Below are positions 44,005-52,271 of a DNA stretch of 64,000 nt, piece by piece. The stretch's first letter is position 1. Every line of letters starts with the position of its first letter. Source of the DNA: Anaerolineae bacterium (GTDB taxonomy: Bacteria; Chloroflexota; Anaerolineae; Aggregatilineales; Aggregatilineaceae); the NCBI GenBank assembly GCA_027494015.1, contig JAOSJP010000034.1, positions 124,001 to 188,000 on the forward strand. The letters are read 5' to 3'. Position numbers and translations under genes: made by a program. The notes under the pieces were generated by a model. The model was not told the origin of the DNA, made no database searches, and saw nothing but the letters and a program-made list of their open reading frames with translations.

Positions 44005-44852
44005 GCCACTGGACAGCCCGCGCTCGCTCTCTGCTCGACGGCTGCCGCCGCCGGACGCGCCGGCATCCCTGGCTGGCGCTGGCGGTGCTGCTGGTGATCG
44101 CCGCCGGCCTTGTCGCCTGGCGGCTCACCCGGCCAGGCGCGCGTTTCGGCCCGCAGGACGGCACCTGGCGGCGCGTGCAGATCAACGGTGATCTCTACGT
44201 GGGCCTGGACCCCAGCTATCCCCCCTTCGCCGAGTGGACGCCGGAGCAGATCGTCGGCATCGAGGCCGACCTGGCGCGGGAGATCGGGCGGCGGCTGGGC
44301 GTCGAGACGCACATCCTGATCATGGGCTACGACAGCCTGTACGACGCGCTCTACACGGGCAATGTGGACATGCTGATCGCCGGGCTGCATCCCGATTCCA
44401 CGCTCACTCATTGGGTGACCTACTCGCAGCCGTATTTCGACGCCGGGCAGGTGCTCGTCTCGCCGCGCGAGGCACCCATCAGCGACATGCGCGCGCTTGA
44501 CAGCAAGACCGTCGCAGTGGAGATGGCTTCGTCCGGCGATGCAGCAGCTCACCGCTGGGCGCGCCGCCTGCGCGCGCTGATCGTCGAACGTCACCTGCTG
44601 CCGCAGGACGCCATGCGCGCCGTAGAGGAAGGGCGGGCCGCCGCCGCGCTGGTGGACACGGTCAGCGCGCGGCTGTACCTGCCCGCGCATCCCGATCTGA
44701 TCATGGCCGCCAGGACAACCGTCGCCGAGCCGTATGTCATCGCCATGCGCCGGGGCGACTTCCGCCTGACCGCGCATGTGGAGCGGGCGTTGAAGGCGAT
44801 CCAGGCCGACGGCACACTGGATGAGATTATCGCGCGCTGGCTATCCGGTTAG
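44001..44852 (+). CDS. Membrane-anchored solute-binding protein, family 3
   Basis: A 283-residue protein. An N-terminal basic part and one transmembrane helix (ALAVLLVIAAGLVAWRL) precede an SBP family 3 domain: GLDPSYPPFAEWTPEQIVGIEADLA, then DMLIAGL and VAEPYVIAMRRGD. The family binds amino acids and related small molecules for ABC import or receptors. No ABC genes are near, so it may be a sensor-like part. It is translationally coupled to the glycoside hydrolase gene. Confidence 0.87.
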   Translation: MSHWTARARSLLDGCRRRTRRHPWLALAVLLVIAAGLVAWRLTRPGARFGPQDGTWRRVQINGDLYVGLDPSYPPFAEWTPEQIVGIEADLAREIGRRLGVETHILIMGYDSLYDALYTGNVDMLIAGLHPDSTLTHWVTYSQPYFDAGQVLVSPREAPISDMRALDSKTVAVEMASSGDAAAHRWARRLRALIVERHLLPQDAMRAVEEGRAAAALVDTVSARLYLPAHPDLIMAARTTVAEPYVIAMRRGDFRLTAHVERALKAIQADGTLDEIIARWLSG

Positions 44853-44862
44853 GAGGAATTCC

Positions 44863-45225
44863 ATGCACATCCGCAACGCAGACAACGTCCCGGCGCTGGA
44901 GAGTCCGCACGGGGAGATCGTCTATGAGCTGGCGGGGGCAGCGGCGGGCGGGACGGGGGCGCACAGCGTCGCCCAGGTACGCATTCCGCCGGGCAAGGCG
45001 TCGCGCCTCCATTACCATCCGCTGGCCGAAGAGAGCTATGTCATCCTGGAGGGCAGCGCGAGCATCGAAGTTGACGGCGAGCGCGCGACCCTGCGCCCCG
45101 GCGATGCCGTCGCCATCCCGCCGACCGCCGTTCACCGCATTTGGAACGCGGGCGAGACGGATCTGCTGTTCGTGGCAGTGTGCGTCCCGGCCTGGACGCC
45201 GGATAACAGCGCCTACCTGGACTGA
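44863..45225 (+). CDS. Small cupin-domain protein
   Basis: A 120-residue single cupin. Motif 1 is RLHYHPLAEESYVILEG with the metal-binding His and Glu residues, and motif 2 is PGDAVAIPPTAVHRIWN with the last His. The N-terminal His-Ile-Arg-Asn segment is short. AGGAGG precedes the ATG at 44863, 10 bases after the binding-protein gene. Cupins of this size include isomerases and dioxygenase-like enzymes; the substrate cannot be read. It ends the cluster. Confidence 0.88.
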   Translation: MHIRNADNVPALESPHGEIVYELAGAAAGGTGAHSVAQVRIPPGKASRLHYHPLAEESYVILEGSASIEVDGERATLRPGDAVAIPPTAVHRIWNAGETDLLFVAVCVPAWTPDNSAYLD

Positions 45226-45228
45226 AGG

Positions 45229-46596
45229 CTAATTGCCGCGCCCCAAGCGCCGCAGCACATCGTGCACAGCGCGCAGGATCGGCGTCTGGTTCATGCCCGC
45301 CACAAAGCAGAGCAGGTAGGTCATCGCGTACTCGGCTTCGGTGGCGCTGTCGCGCAGCAAGTCCTCATTGGCGATGGAGACCACCAGGAAGGCCAGCAGC
45401 CCCATCACGCCGCCGAGCAGCGGGTTGAAGAGGTACCAACTGATGTGGATCGGGTCGAAGTCGCGCAGGCGCGTCGTGTGGCGTTCCAGCGTCATGTAGC
45501 CGGCCAGCAACGCCCCGGCGATGCCCAGCAGCAGTGGGTAGTACAGCGCGCCGACGATGGGCACGCCCACTGCTTCCCCCACCCCGACAAACAGCGCCTT
45601 GAGCAGGAACAGCACGCCCAGGGCCACCATCCATCCTACCATGTAGTTGAGCAGCAGCGGGCGATAGCGGGCAATGTCCGCGTCCGTCTTGCGCTGGCGG
45701 TTGATCTCCGTGCGGATGCGGTAGACTGTGGCGCGCACCGTCTCGAAGTTGCCGCGCGATTCGGCGAGCGCCCGGCTGGCGTCGGCGAGCGCCTGCTGAT
45801 AGCCCAGCACCAGGTCCGCATCACCGCTGGGGCGGCGGGCCAGATCATCCTGCACGGCCTCAATCTGCGCCGCAAGCTTGCGCAGCCGCTCATCGTCCAC
45901 CAGGGGCGGCGCAGCCGCTTCGCTCGCCGGGAACGGCGGCTCGACAACAGTTGTCTCTGGCGCGGCGGCGCGAGGCGGCACGGGTGCTTGCGCAGGCTCC
46001 GCCTCGGCGGGCGTCGCTGCCTTTGGCTCCGACGACCAGGCTTCTGGCGCGGCGGGCGTCAGGGACTCAACGTCTGGATGGGCCTCGTAGGATGCTGGCG
46101 CGGCCCTGGCTGGCGCAGAAGATTCGCGCTCGGCCAGGGGTTGCGCGTCATCGGGCGCAGCGGACGGCGCGCTGGCGTTGTCCCGCCCGGCGGTCACCGG
46201 CAAATCATCGGCCTGCCCGGAACCCGCCAGCCAGTCTGGCAGATCGGCCAGCGCCTCTTCCACCTCCGGCACGACTCGCGCGGCATGGGCCGGGCGCTGG
46301 GCCACCGGAGCAGGCTCCGGCCCGCGTGGGGGCGGCGCAGCGGGACGGGCCGGCATCAGCGGCAGCGTCTCGTCGAGGGCAGGCAGCGGCGCGCGCAGGT
46401 CGAACAGGGCGCGCGTTTCTTCGGCGCTCAGGCGCAGCGACGCCGGATCGAGGCTCAACGCCTCGCGCTCGACGGGCGGCGCTTGGTCGGGGGGCGCGAT
46501 GTCCTCCGAGGGCAGCGGGCGCTGGCCGAGCAGGATGGCGCGCCCTTTGCCGCGCAGCGTCGCACGCGGGCGGCGTTCGTCATTCGGCGCGTCCAC
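45229..46596 (-). CDS. Large Pro/Ala-rich membrane protein coupled to ParA
   Basis: About 455 residues. Residues 1-235 are Pro/Ala/Glu-rich and disordered-looking. Residues 240-310 form a coiled-coil-like helix. Four hydrophobic helices follow (around VGWMVALGVLFLLKALFVGV to LLGGVMGLLAFLVVSI). The start is GTG at 46596, with GAGGAGG six bases before it. It overlaps the ParA gene end by 17 bases, so the pair is translationally coupled. It may be the membrane partner of the orphan ParA; that is inference. Family not recognised. Confidence 0.78.
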   Translation of the reverse strand: MDAPNDERRPRATLRGKGRAILLGQRPLPSEDIAPPDQAPPVEREALSLDPASLRLSAEETRALFDLRAPLPALDETLPLMPARPAAPPPRGPEPAPVAQRPAHAARVVPEVEEALADLPDWLAGSGQADDLPVTAGRDNASAPSAAPDDAQPLAERESSAPARAAPASYEAHPDVESLTPAAPEAWSSEPKAATPAEAEPAQAPVPPRAAAPETTVVEPPFPASEAAAPPLVDDERLRKLAAQIEAVQDDLARRPSGDADLVLGYQQALADASRALAESRGNFETVRATVYRIRTEINRQRKTDADIARYRPLLLNYMVGWMVALGVLFLLKALFVGVGEAVGVPIVGALYYPLLLGIAGALLAGYMTLERHTTRLRDFDPIHISWYLFNPLLGGVMGLLAFLVVSIANEDLLRDSATEAEYAMTYLLCFVAGMNQTPILRAVHDVLRRLGRGN

Positions 46597-47347
46597 GCAT
46601 GACCTCCTCTGCCAGCACCCGGTAGCTCTTGGCGATGGGGTGGCGGGGCATGTATTCCAGCACCGACAGGCCGACAATCGGCGCTTCGGCGACCACATCA
46701 TCGAACTGGATCAGCGTGCGGAACATGCGCTCGCCGAACACGGAGCGCAGTTCGTCCACGACCTCCTGGGCGTGCACCGAGTCGGGGCGGTACATCGTCC
46801 CGAACAGCCCGGCCAGGCGCAGCGCAGGGTTCAGATTCTTCTTGATGCGGATGATCGTGTCCATCAGCGCGCGCACGCCACGCATGGCCAGATATTGGCA
46901 CTGCACCGGGATCAGCACCTCGTCGGCGGCGACCAGGCCGTTGGCGGCCAGTATGCCCAGGCCCGGCGGCGTATCCATCAGCACGTAGTCGAAGGGAAGC
47001 TGGCTGCGGCGCAGCGAGGAGCGCAGCCGCTGCACGCGGTCGGCCATGCCCGCCAACTGCACCTCGGACGCGGCCAGGTCAATGCTGGCCGGGACGAGGG
47101 CGAGATTGGTGCGCACAGGCCGCATCACCCGCGAGAGCGAGACATGGCTGTACATGATGAGCGAGAAGGCGCTGCGCCGGATGTCGTAAGAGTCAATGCC
47201 GAAGGCCGCCGTCAGCCCGCCCTGGGGATCGAGATCAATGAGCAGCACCCGCTGGCCCTTCTCGGCAAGCGCCAACCCCAGGTTCATCGCCGACGTGGAC
47301 TTGCCGACCCCACCCTTCTGGTTGGCGATCACGAGTGTTCGTGTCAT
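46580..47347 (-). CDS. ParA/Soj-family ATPase (orphan)
   Basis: A 255-residue P-loop ATPase with the deviant Walker A NQKGGVGKSTSAMNLGLAL, then LLIDLDPQGGLT and VLMDTPPGLGIL. The ATG at 47347 is the first one fitting the family; the open frame upstream is unrelated. No ParB or parS site is adjacent, unlike chromosome partition pairs. Its downstream neighbour is a membrane protein that overlaps it. Such orphan ParA proteins place cellular structures such as chemoreceptor arrays, carboxysomes or pili machinery. Confidence 0.9.
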   Translation of the reverse strand: MTRTLVIANQKGGVGKSTSAMNLGLALAEKGQRVLLIDLDPQGGLTAAFGIDSYDIRRSAFSLIMYSHVSLSRVMRPVRTNLALVPASIDLAASEVQLAGMADRVQRLRSSLRRSQLPFDYVLMDTPPGLGILAANGLVAADEVLIPVQCQYLAMRGVRALMDTIIRIKKNLNPALRLAGLFGTMYRPDSVHAQEVVDELRSVFGERMFRTLIQFDDVVAEAPIVGLSVLEYMPRHPIAKSYRVLAEEVMRGRAE

Positions 47348-47461
47348 GGCGCGCACACCCCGCTGTGTTCCGCACTGGCACAGCATTATAGCATAGCCAC
47401 CCGCCCAGAGATAACCGGCGCTGACCACGCCCCACTCGCTCTGACCATGCCACCCGCGCAC

Positions 47462-47498
47462 AAGAAACGCCCGGCCTGTCCAACACAAGCCGGGCGTC
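47462..47498 (-). terminator. Intrinsic terminator of plsY
   Basis: CGCCCGGC and GCCGGGCG pair around a 12-14 base loop and, on the minus strand, are followed by GTTTCTTG. Confidence 0.75.
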
Positions 47499-47529
47499 CT
47501 CACAATCGAAAACCGGGGTGGAGCCGAAC

Positions 47530-48159
47530 TCAGGCGCGCTCGCCCAGACGCCGCTCGGTGCCAGCCAGCAGGCGCACAATATTGCCGCGGTGCCGGACGA
47601 AGACCATCCAGCCCGCCAGCAAGTACACGGTGTAGACGGGGTCCATCCAGCCCGCAATGACCAGCGCCAGGAAAGCGATGCCGGCAACCGCCACTGCCGT
47701 CAGCACGCCGAGCGAGACGTAGCGCGTCAGCAGCACGATGGCCATGGCGACCGCCAGCACCAGCGCCACCAGCAGCGTGGGAGCCAGCAGGACAAACGTG
47801 CCCATTGCCGTCGCCGCGCCCTTGCCGCCACGAATGCTGCCCGTCAGCAGCGTCGCCAGCAACGACCAGTTGTGCCCGGCCACGGCAGACACAGCCGCCA
47901 GCACGCTCGCTGTTGTCTGGTAATCGGGCACGATCAGGCGGGCCAGCAGAATAGCCAGAATGCCCTTCGCCCCATCAATCGCCCAGACCAGCAGGCCATA
48001 GCGCATCCCGATGGCGCGGCTGACATTGGTCGCCCCCATGTTGCCGCTGCCCACCGCGAAGATGTCAACCCCTCTCGTCCGCGCGACCAGGTACGCTGTC
48101 GGGAACGACCCAATCACATACCCGATGGCGATCACAAGCACAACCAGTCCTGGTTCCAT
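47530..48159 (-). CDS. plsY: Glycerol-3-phosphate acyltransferase PlsY
   Basis: A 209-residue polytopic membrane enzyme that transfers acyl from acyl phosphate to glycerol-3-phosphate, the first step of phospholipid synthesis. GSGNMGATNVSRAIG is the first catalytic motif. AGHNWS and GGKGAATAMGTF form the second. RHRGNIVRLLAGTERR is the C-terminal signature. There are about five hydrophobic helices. The ATG at 48159 begins MEPGLVVLVIAIGYV. Its length fits the family. Confidence 0.93.
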   Translation of the reverse strand: MEPGLVVLVIAIGYVIGSFPTAYLVARTRGVDIFAVGSGNMGATNVSRAIGMRYGLLVWAIDGAKGILAILLARLIVPDYQTTASVLAAVSAVAGHNWSLLATLLTGSIRGGKGAATAMGTFVLLAPTLLVALVLAVAMAIVLLTRYVSLGVLTAVAVAGIAFLALVIAGWMDPVYTVYLLAGWMVFVRHRGNIVRLLAGTERRLGERA

Positions 48160-48379
48160 CGCCCTGCCCTTCCTCGCCCGCCCTGCGCGAGCAGCCATCA
48201 GCCCATGCTACTATGAAAACACACCAGATGCCACAACGATACACTCCCCGCAAAACTTGCCCGGCAATTGGAGCCGGTGTAAAACATGCTCAGCCAGGCA
48301 GTCCCGCGCTCTTGCCAGCGAGCATCACTCGTGGACAAGCCGGCTCCAGCGGATCAGCAGATCAGCGAGGAAGTCTGTC

Positions 48380-48814
48380 GTGAGCGAAGCGCAGTTAAAC
48401 GCCGCCCCGCACATTGTTGTCATTGACGACGACACGGAATTGCTCAAGCTGATGGTGCTGCTCTTGCGGCGGATCGGCGCGCGCAGCACCACCATTGCGG
48501 ATGGGCAGGAAGCCCTCACCTACCTGGCAGGCAACACGCCCGACCTCATCATATTAGATTTGATGCTGCCACATGTCAATGGTTTCGATATCCTGCGCCG
48601 CGTCCGCAGCGATTCCCGCTTTGACCCGGTGCCGGTGCTGGTGCTGTCGGCCAAAGTCGAGCCAAAGACAATCCGTGATGTGCTGGAGGCGGGGGCCGAT
48701 GGCTACGTGACCAAGCCGTATGTCGCCAACAGCCTCATTGATCGGGTCCGCCTGCTGCTCGCCTCCGGTCGCCAGAGCGCGCCGCCGGGCAACCCGCCCG
48801 CCAGTTCCGTCTGA
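48380..48814 (+). CDS. Single-domain response regulator
   Basis: A 144-residue receiver protein with IVVIDDDTELLKLMVLLLRR (acidic pocket), LIILDLMLPHVNG (phosphoacceptor Asp), VLSAKVE (Ser of the switch) and YVTKPYVANSLIDRV (Lys). There is no output domain, only a 20-residue Pro-rich tail, so it may work as a CheY-like adaptor. The start is taken as GTG at 48380 after GCGAGG; the frame is open upstream. No histidine kinase gene is in the window. Confidence 0.85.
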   Translation: MSEAQLNAAPHIVVIDDDTELLKLMVLLLRRIGARSTTIADGQEALTYLAGNTPDLIILDLMLPHVNGFDILRRVRSDSRFDPVPVLVLSAKVEPKTIRDVLEAGADGYVTKPYVANSLIDRVRLLLASGRQSAPPGNPPASSV

Positions 48815-48910
48815 CTCTCGCTGAAGGTCCCTGCGTGAGATGGTGCTGCCCACCGGGAAGTGCGAGCAAGACCTATCAAGTAGGGGTGTTGCTCGGCTGC
48901 ACCCTGGTTT

Positions 48911-49003
48911 ACCTCACCCCCGCTCGGCGCTGACGCGCCTCGCCGCCCCCTCTCCATGCACGGAGAGGGGGCAAGCCGAGCGTAGCGAGGCTGGGGGTGA
49001 GGT
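48911..49003. repeat. Palindromic repeat R1, copy 11
   Basis: First array copy, with the inner hairpin variant CTCCATGCACGGAG. Confidence 0.9.
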
Positions 49004-49092
49004 AGAACAACGCACACGTTTGATGCGATTGCCCTACAGGGGTGCGTGCAAAACCTGTCAAGTAGGGGTGCTGCTCGGCTGCACCCTGGTTT

Positions 49093-49181
49093 ACCTCACC
49101 CCGCTCGGCGCTGACGCGCCTCGCCGCCCCTCTCCTCATGGAGAGGGGGCAAGCCGAGCGTAGCGAGGCTGGGGGTGAGGT
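49093..49181. repeat. Palindromic repeat R1, copy 12
   Basis: Second array copy; a few bases are lost in the arms (ACCTCACCCCG, inner CTCCTCATGGAG). Confidence 0.88.
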
Positions 49182-49280
49182 AAAGTGAGGGGCGCTCATA
49201 ACGCCAGACTTCCGCGCCTGTCGCAGGGGGTGCGTGCAAAACCTGTCATGTAGGGGCGCTGCTCGGCTGCGCCCTGGTTT

Positions 49281-49373
49281 ACCTCACCCCCGCTCGGCGC
49301 TGACGCGCCTCGCCGCCCCCTCTCCGTCAACGGAGAGGGGGCAAGCCGAGCGTAGCGAGGCTGGGGGTGAGGT
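49281..49373. repeat. Palindromic repeat R1, copy 13
   Basis: Third array copy, full length. Confidence 0.9.
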
Positions 49374-49462
49374 AGAACAACGCGCACGTTTGATGCGATT
49401 GCCCTACAGGGGTGCGTGCAAAACCTGTCAAGTAGGGGAGCTGCTCGGCTGCACCCTGGTTT

Positions 49463-49554
49463 ACCTCACCCCCGCTCGGCGCTGACGCGCTCGCCGCCCC
49501 CTCTCCGTTGACGGAGAGGGGGCAAGCCGAGCGTAGCGAGGCTGGGGGTGAGGT
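49463..49554. repeat. Palindromic repeat R1, copy 14
   Basis: Fourth array copy, with one base lost in GACGCGCTCGCC. Confidence 0.9.
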
Positions 49555-49645
49555 AAGAACAACGCTCAACGCTTGATCCGACGCCTGTCGCAGGGGTGCG
49601 GCAAAACCTGTCAAGTAGGGGCGCTGCTCGGCTGCGCCCTGGTTT

Positions 49646-49734
49646 ACCTCACCCCCGCTCGGCGCTGACGCCCCCCCCCCCCCCCCCCCCGAAAAAGGGG
49701 GGGGGAAAAGAGGGAGCGAGGCTGGGGGTGAGGT
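49646..49734. repeat. Palindromic repeat R1, copy 15, with corrupted core
   Basis: Fifth array copy; the core is replaced by 20 C, GAAAAA and a G run, and the arms are normal. Confidence 0.8.
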
Positions 49735-49864
49735 AAACGCCCTGCGCCCAGCGAGTCGCCGTCAACCTTTTCGCGTGCCCCGTCCGGGACGCGGGTTGTG
49801 CGCAGGTTAGAATGCTGCTAAGCTGGACACCGTTGGCGGAGAACGGTATGCGGAGGAAAAGCAG

Positions 49865-50827
49865 ATGCGCCCATACGCCCGTTGGATGATCTGGCTTCTG
49901 CTCGCATCTGTCCTGGTGCTGGCTGGCTGCCAGGAAGCCTCCCCCGCACAACCCACTCCCGCCAGCAGCAACGGTGCAGCCGCCTTGCAGGTGCCCACGC
50001 GCACGCTGGCGCCTATTGTGTCCTTCACGCCTCGCTTCACGGCGACACCGCTGCCCAGCGCCACGTTCACGCCGTCCACCACCCCTTCGGTGACAGCGAC
50101 ATCCGTCCCACCTACTCTTACACCCACCGTGACCCCGACCGTCACGCCCACCGCCGCCGGGGTCATCCGCTCGACAGAGAACGTCAACCTACGCACCGGG
50201 CCAGGCACCGACTACGACATCGTGCTCAGCGTGCGGCCCGGCACCGAGGTGGGCGTGCTGGGCGTGCAGACCGATGCCAACGGGCGCGAGTGGTACAAGG
50301 TCGCCCTCAGCGACGAGGACGGCGAGGTGCGCTATCTGTGGGCGCTGGGGGCGCTGGTCAACACTGACTTCACCGCGCTCCGCAGCCTGGCCGAGACTCC
50401 GCCGGCAACCAGCAGCGCCGCGCCCACGCCGGAGCCAAACCGCGTCGAGATTCTGGCCTACTGCCAGCTCAAGGGCGTCCGCCCGCCCCGCCCCAAGACG
50501 ACTGACGATGTGTTCATCGAGTGGAGCTGGTTCGTGACCCGCCCGGAATACATGGACGAGCACCTGCTCAACGCCAGCTATGAAGTGCGCCTGGACGGCA
50601 AGCTGCTGGAGAACTGGGAGCGCTACGCGACCGAGATGATCCGCGAGGGGGGTCTCTGGTTTACGTACTGGTACTACCCTGTGGGCAAGCTCCAGCCGGG
50701 CGAGCATCGGGTGGACTACCGCCTGACATGGGATGAGGCCATCACCGACGGTTACGAACGGTTCGGCCCCGGAACGGCCAATGAAGCTGACCAGGGAAGC
50801 TGCTCGTTCACCGTTGTCGCGCCGTGA
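49865..50827 (+). CDS. SH3b-domain lipoprotein
   Basis: A 320-residue lipoprotein. The signal peptide ends VLVLAGC. Residues 30-100 are a Thr/Pro-rich linker. Residues 103-165 form an SH3b domain (ENVNLRTGPGTDYDIVLSVR with EWYKV), which often binds cell wall. The C-terminal 130 residues are a Trp/Tyr-rich beta domain (FIEWSWFVTRPEYMDEHLL) of unknown role. The ATG follows GGAGGAAAAG. It starts a three-gene run with the next two genes. Confidence 0.86.
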   Translation: MRPYARWMIWLLLASVLVLAGCQEASPAQPTPASSNGAAALQVPTRTLAPIVSFTPRFTATPLPSATFTPSTTPSVTATSVPPTLTPTVTPTVTPTAAGVIRSTENVNLRTGPGTDYDIVLSVRPGTEVGVLGVQTDANGREWYKVALSDEDGEVRYLWALGALVNTDFTALRSLAETPPATSSAAPTPEPNRVEILAYCQLKGVRPPRPKTTDDVFIEWSWFVTRPEYMDEHLLNASYEVRLDGKLLENWERYATEMIREGGLWFTYWYYPVGKLQPGEHRVDYRLTWDEAITDGYERFGPGTANEADQGSCSFTVVAP

Positions 50828-50876
50828 TGCGTATCCCGGCCCTGCTGGATCACGTCTGTCTCCGTGAGGATGCCCG

Positions 50877-52271
50877 ATGAGCAAGCCATCGTGGGACGAT
50901 CTGACCGGGCAGCTTAGCGAAGCGAAGCGCCCCCGGCAGCGTCGCGCTGCCTGCCGCAAGCTCGCCAGGACCGGCGATCCGGCAGTGATTCCTTTCCTGC
51001 GCAACGCCTACCTTCAGGACGACGACGAGGGAGTGCGCGATGCTGCGCGCCTGGCCCTGGCCACCTTCAAGGCGCGGCAGGAAGGACGCAGCACGCGGCG
51101 CTTTCCGCCGGGCCGCCGCTTGCTGAGGCTGGTGACGGGGGCGCTGGCTGCGCTCCTGCTGGCATCCCTGGCGCTCAACGGCCTGGCGCTTCTGAGCGAT
51201 GACGAGAGCGCCGATCAGCCGTCCGGCTCGATCTTCGACGAGCCGCCCTCCCCACGCCGGGAAGTGATCGCCCAGGTCGAGACGCGCCTGGGCGATGCCC
51301 GGCAACTGGCCGCCGACCTGCGCAACGAGATCGCCATCTCCGATGCGACGGGCGATCTGACGTGCGACTTCGCCTACAGCGTGCCGGAGCCGGTGAGCCT
51401 GGCGGCCATTGATCAGGTCACGTATCCCGATCTGCACATCGCCGCCATGAACGTAGATGCTGCGCTGCCCGCGCTGCAAAAGGCGCTGATGTTTCTCGAC
51501 ATCGCCTGCCAGAATCCAGCCATCAAGACAGAGCGCATTCTGGCGTCGGCGGTCGAGCTTGACAAGGTGGACAACCAGATTCAGGAGGCGAGCGAGCAGC
51601 TTCAGCGGGCCATTGTCAGCCCGGCTCCCACAGTTGGCCCAACGGTCACGCCGCTGCCGACAGCCACTGCCACCCCCTCGCTGACTCCCACGCCCACCAC
51701 GCCCACCGCAACGGTGCCTCCTTCGGCGACCGTCCCGGCCAGCATCACGCCGACGCCGACCGTCTCACCCACGCCGACCATCTCACCCACGCCGACGCGC
51801 ACGCCTACAACCACCCCGTCTCCGACGGCCACGCTCCCCTTCCCTGACCTCGACTACCGCGCCATTCTCGTGGCGCTGCGCGAGCGTTACGCAGTCATGG
51901 GCGATCTCAAGAGCAGTTATGGGATAGGCATGATTGACCAGTGGGAGCAGGCGCTCTCACCGCAAGGGCAGGCTTCGACCAGCTACTGCGCGTTGGAACG
52001 CTGGCCCACCGCCTTCGCCCTGAGGCCCGAAGAGCAGGCCCTTCTGGACTCGCCCACCGCCGCCGACCCCCAGCTTGCCGACGCCATCCGTCTCCAGCAG
52101 GAGGGGCTGGCGCTGGCATTGGAAGCGCGCGCGCTGTACGAAGCGACTTGCTGGGACCGCAATCTGGCAAGCTCAGCGGAGCAGGGGCAGGCGCTGGCGA
52201 ACGACGCTCTGAACAGGCTCGCCCAGTCGCAGAACCTCTACGACCTCATACGCGCGAGGCCGCCAGGATGA
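50877..52271 (+). CDS. Membrane protein with HEAT-like head and Thr/Pro-rich linker
   Basis: A 464-residue protein. Residues 20-65 look like a short HEAT-type helical repeat (AVIPFLRNAYLQDDDEGVRD), placed inside the cell. A transmembrane helix follows at about residues 85-105. The external part has helices, a long TPTPT linker (residues 245-320) and a helical C-terminus. No enzyme motif is seen. Its stop overlaps the start of the peptidase gene as ATGA, so the two are coupled. Confidence 0.82.
   Translation: MSKPSWDDLTGQLSEAKRPRQRRAACRKLARTGDPAVIPFLRNAYLQDDDEGVRDAARLALATFKARQEGRSTRRFPPGRRLLRLVTGALAALLLASLALNGLALLSDDESADQPSGSIFDEPPSPRREVIAQVETRLGDARQLAADLRNEIAISDATGDLTCDFAYSVPEPVSLAAIDQVTYPDLHIAAMNVDAALPALQKALMFLDIACQNPAIKTERILASAVELDKVDNQIQEASEQLQRAIVSPAPTVGPTVTPLPTATATPSLTPTPTTPTATVPPSATVPASITPTPTVSPTPTISPTPTRTPTTTPSPTATLPFPDLDYRAILVALRERYAVMGDLKSSYGIGMIDQWEQALSPQGQASTSYCALERWPTAFALRPEEQALLDSPTAADPQLADAIRLQQEGLALALEARALYEATCWDRNLASSAEQGQALANDALNRLAQSQNLYDLIRARPPG

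Larger units (their letters stand above)
48857..49781. repeat. Tandem array of five units of about 182-188 bp, each with an R1 palindrome
   Basis: The unit start GGTGCGTGCAAAACCTGTCA recurs at 49041, 49229, 49411 and 49595, with a variant first copy near 48857. Each unit has an R1 palindrome (48911-49003, 49093-49181, 49281-49373, 49463-49554, 49646-49734). Between palindromes is either a GAACAACGCGCACGTTTGATG segment or a CGCTCATAACGCC segment. The last copy has a run of 20 C at 49671-49690. The array fills the 1-kb gap between the receiver and SH3b genes. Confidence 0.88.

Noticed and set aside
48909..49199. Small open frames inside R1 repeats (for example one with SPPASLRSACPLS)
   Set aside because: The same peptide text appears wherever the repeat occurs, without ribosome sites; it is repeat-derived.
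48857..49781. Possible CRISPR array
   Set aside because: The units are too long (over 180 bp), the spacers are alike, and no cas genes are near.
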